Shown: piece after piece, positions 5,399-7,411 of the stretch
Position numbering within the stretch: the first letter of the stretch is position 1
Layout: the number at the start of each line of letters is the position of its first letter
Assembly (NCBI GenBank): GCA_021806055.1
Contig: JAJZYE010000042.1
Location: forward strand, 1-7,411
From: Actinomycetes bacterium
GTDB lineage: Bacteria; Actinomycetota; Acidimicrobiia; Acidimicrobiales; RAAP-2
Direction: 5' to 3'
DNA length: 7,411 nucleotides
The notes under the pieces: generated by a model
The model's input: the letters and a program-made list of their open reading frames with translations, nothing else
The model's database searches: none
What the model was told of the DNA's origin: nothing
Translations under genes and position numbers: made by a program

Positions 5399-5701
5399 AT
5401 GCCAACCTACGAGTACGAGTGCCAGTCGTGTCATCAGCGAGTTGAGGCGGTTCAGCGCTTCAGCGACCCCCCGCTGACGACCTGCCCGCACTGCGGCGGC
5501 GACCTGCGCAAAGTGTTCTCGGCGGTGGGCATCGTCTTCAAGGGCAGCGGCTTCTACAAGACCGACAGCCGCTCGACGAGCGTGAGCGCGACGCCGCCCG
5601 GCGCGACGGCCCCGGCCAGCCCGGCTCCGAGCGCGCCCGCGCCCTCCTCACCCGCGCCCTCCTCACCCAGCCCCGCCGCGGCGTCATCGTCGAGCGACTG
5701 A
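5399..5701 (+). CDS. FmdB-family small zinc-ribbon protein
   Basis: The 100-residue product begins MPTYEYECQSC, the hallmark of the FmdB zinc-ribbon family. One zinc site is formed by C8/C11 and C29/C32 (CPHC), followed by KVFSAVGIVFKGSGFYKTD, also typical. Residues from about 60 onward are a Ser/Ala/Pro-rich, probably disordered tail common in actinobacterial members. The family is called a putative regulatory protein, after a gene near formamidase in Methylophilus, but its molecular role is not established. The start is chosen at ATG 5399 because GGGAG lies five bases upstream and homology begins there; the frame is open further upstream (to 5276) but that part crosses the promoter region. 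dxs follows 41 bp later on the same strand. Confidence 0.9.
   Translation: MPTYEYECQSCHQRVEAVQRFSDPPLTTCPHCGGDLRKVFSAVGIVFKGSGFYKTDSRSTSVSATPPGATAPASPAPSAPAPSSPAPSSPSPAAASSSSD
5636..5665 (+). repeat. Perfect 15-bp tandem duplication in the fmdB tail
   Basis: CCCGCGCCCTCCTCA occurs twice head to tail (5636-5650, 5651-5665), adding PAPSS twice (residues 80-89). The exact identity suggests a recent in-frame slippage in a disordered tail. Confidence 0.85.
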
Positions 5702-5711
5702 GCGCACCGCT

Positions 5712-5725
5712 ACCCCACCTGGGGT
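5712..5725. promoter_or_regulatory. Inverted repeat between fmdB and dxs
   Basis: ACCCCA-CC-TGGGGT is a perfect 6-bp inverted repeat with a two-base centre, 10 bp after the fmdB stop and immediately upstream of the dxs -10 (5731-5736). It overlaps the place where a -35 would be. As RNA the stem is about 5 bp with no U-run, so a strong terminator is unlikely; an operator on dxs is a reasonable guess. Confidence 0.35.
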
Positions 5726-5730
5726 GCCAG

Positions 5731-5736
5731 TAGGCT
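5731..5736 (+). promoter_or_regulatory. -10 element of a leaderless dxs promoter
   Basis: TAGGCT fits TANNNT and is followed by exactly six bases and then GTG at 5743, the same geometry as moaC. A GGAG at 5737-5740 is only two bases from the GTG, too close to serve it, which also supports leaderless translation. That GGAG could instead serve TTG at 5749, an alternative start two codons in. Confidence 0.5.
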
Positions 5737-5742
5737 GGAGTG

Positions 5743-7411
5743 GTGATTTTGCCGTCGATCGAGAGTCCGGCGGACTTGCGTCCGCTCTCCTACGACGACT
5801 TACGCGAACTCAGTGGCGAGATCCGTGATTTCATCATCACGACCGTCACTGCCACGGGGGGGCACCTCGGCTCCAACCTCGGCGTGGTCGAGCTGACACT
5901 GGCGCTGCACCGCGTGTTCGACTCCCCGCGCGACATCCTGCTCTGGGACACCGGCCACCAGACCTACGTGCACAAGTTGCTCACCGGGCGGCGCTACGGC
6001 TTCAAGAAGTTGCGCCAGCGTGGCGGGATCTCCGGGTACCCGAGTCGTGCCGAGAGCGAGCACGACTGGATCGAGTCGTCGCACGCCTCGACCGCACTCT
6101 CCTACGCTCACGGACTCTCGGTAGCCCTCCAGCAGCGCCGCGAGCTGATCGGCCACGGGGGCCAGCGCCACGTGGTGGCCGTCGTGGGCGACGGTTCGCT
6201 AACCGGTGGCATGGCCTTTGAGGCCCTGAACAACCTGGGACACTCCAATCAGCGCGTGGTCATCGTCCTCAACGACAACGGCCGCAGCTACGCGCCAACG
6301 ATTTCCAAGCTCTCCGAGTCGCTGACAGCCCTGCGCCTCAATACGCGCTACCTCTCGTGGCGTCAGCGCCTGCGCCGACTCGTCCCGCACCTGCCCAGCC
6401 TCGGCCGCGCCGCGTACACCAGCGTGGACGTCATGACCTCGGTCGTGCGCGAGATGGTGACGCCCCACACCTTCTTCGAGATGCTGGGCGTGCGCTACGT
6501 CGGCCCGGTCGACGGCCACAACATCGAGGCGCTCGAGCACGCGCTGCGCAGCGCCGCGCGCTGGGACGGGCCGATCGTGGTGCACGTGCTGACCGAGAAG
6601 GGACGCGGCTACGCACCCGCGACGCGCGACGACCTTCGCATGCACGACTACAAGCTGCCGCCCAAGCTCAACGAGGACGACGTCGCGCCCCAGTCCTACA
6701 CCGACGCCTTCGCCAACGCACTGGTCACGCTGGCCGACCTGGACGAACGCATCGTCGCCATCACCGCCGCGATGGCGGGCCCCACGGGACTGCTGCGATT
6801 CCAGGAGCGCTACCCCGAGCGATTCTTCGACGTGGGCATCGCCGAGCAGCACGCCGTCACCGCCGCGGCCGGCATGGCCATGGGCGGACTGAAGCCCGTG
6901 GTCGCGCTGTACTCCACGTTCTTCTCGCGGGCCTTCGACCAGGCCAACTTGGATGTCGGCCTGCTCGATCTACCCGTAGTCTTCGTCTTCGATCGAGCCG
7001 GCATCACCGGTGACGACGGACCGAGCCACCACGGCCTCTTGGACATCGCGCTGTGCCTGTCCATCCCCAACGTGACGATCTTCGCCCCCTCCAGCGCCGA
7101 GGAGATCCCCGGCATGCTGGCCACGGCGCTGTCGCTGTCGAGCCCCACGGCGATCCGCTTCCCCAAGACCATGCCCCAGCCCTTCGACGGCGCAGTCGGC
7201 GAGGGACTCCACGCCCGGTGCGTCACCCGCGGTGACGGCTCGCTCTGCGTCCTGGCCGTCGGCAAGATGGCCGCGAGCGCATACCGGGCGCTCGCGCGAA
7301 TGGGCGATGACGCCTCGCGCGTCACGCTCTACGACGTGCGCGTCCTGCCCCCGGACCCGACGATGATCGACGACGCCCTCGAGCACCAGCGCATCATGAC
7401 CGTCGAGGACG
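5743..7411 (+). CDS. dxs: 1-deoxy-D-xylulose-5-phosphate synthase (partial, 3' end beyond window)
   Basis: Dxs joins pyruvate and glyceraldehyde 3-phosphate using thiamine diphosphate, the entry step of the MEP isoprenoid pathway. The frame stays open for 556 codons to the right edge; the family is usually about 620-650 residues, so most is present. Visible features are TGGHLGSNLGVVELTLALH (His41), the thiamine-diphosphate motif GDG (149-151) to NDN (177-179), the actinobacterial-type NDNGRSYAPTISKL, the catalytic Glu368 in DVGIAEQH (E370 in E. coli), and DRAGITGDDGPSHHG with R418, D425 and H429, all two less than E. coli numbering. The third domain begins near residue 485 and is cut off. The start is GTG 5743, placed by the -10 and by normal N-terminal length. 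No frameshift or missing catalytic residue was seen. fmdB lies just upstream on the same strand but dxs has its own likely promoter. Confidence 0.96.
   Translation, partial: MILPSIESPADLRPLSYDDLRELSGEIRDFIITTVTATGGHLGSNLGVVELTLALHRVFDSPRDILLWDTGHQTYVHKLLTGRRYGFKKLRQRGGISGYPSRAESEHDWIESSHASTALSYAHGLSVALQQRRELIGHGGQRHVVAVVGDGSLTGGMAFEALNNLGHSNQRVVIVLNDNGRSYAPTISKLSESLTALRLNTRYLSWRQRLRRLVPHLPSLGRAAYTSVDVMTSVVREMVTPHTFFEMLGVRYVGPVDGHNIEALEHALRSAARWDGPIVVHVLTEKGRGYAPATRDDLRMHDYKLPPKLNEDDVAPQSYTDAFANALVTLADLDERIVAITAAMAGPTGLLRFQERYPERFFDVGIAEQHAVTAAAGMAMGGLKPVVALYSTFFSRAFDQANLDVGLLDLPVVFVFDRAGITGDDGPSHHGLLDIALCLSIPNVTIFAPSSAEEIPGMLATALSLSSPTAIRFPKTMPQPFDGAVGEGLHARCVTRGDGSLCVLAVGKMAASAYRALARMGDDASRVTLYDVRVLPPDPTMIDDALEHQRIMTVED

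Noticed and set aside
6199..7386. Several open frames on both strands across dxs
   Set aside because: The Dxs frame is continuous with all catalytic motifs; the others are out-of-frame or antisense shadows.

Overview
The window looks like a chromosomal stretch of a high-GC actinobacterium. Pointers are a fused PafB/PafC-type WYL regulator, an actinobacterial-style Dxs, TANNNT -10 elements placed six bases before GTG starts (leaderless genes), and frequent GTG/TTG starts. A class such as Acidimicrobiia is possible, but the sequence alone does not settle it. No rRNA, tRNA, CRISPR array, transposase or integrase was seen.

Left part: at 1-165 (minus) lies the N-terminus of a Lys/Ala/Pro-rich protein running off the left edge. 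A 285-bp non-coding stretch (166-450) follows. It has lower GC (about 57% by hand count over 181-420) and several inverted and direct repeats. Then comes a plus-strand gene (451-1758) for a VirD4/TraG/TraD-family coupling ATPase with no membrane anchor. It runs tail-to-tail into, and overlaps by 49 bp, a minus-strand gene (2783-1710) for a stand-alone MobF/TrwC-type relaxase domain without the usual helicase part.

Centre: on the minus strand the probable transcription order is moaC (5293-4790), fused pafBC (4742-2814), relaxase (2783-1710), with gaps of 47 and 30 bp. The relaxase ribosome-binding site sits in the loop of a perfect 7-bp hairpin that abuts its GTG start. moaC appears leaderless.

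Right part: divergent from moaC are an FmdB-type zinc-ribbon protein (5399-5701) and dxs (5743 to beyond the right edge), the first enzyme of the MEP isoprenoid pathway, which also appears leaderless. These, with moaC, look like ordinary housekeeping genes.

The interesting part is 166-2813: a relaxase plus coupling ATPase, the two cytoplasmic parts of conjugative DNA processing. No type IV secretion channel gene is visible in the window, and the relaxase lies directly behind a regulator of a family that controls the DNA-damage response in mycobacteria. A resident, damage-linked DNA-processing or mobilisation module is an inference; an eroding integrated element is the main alternative.
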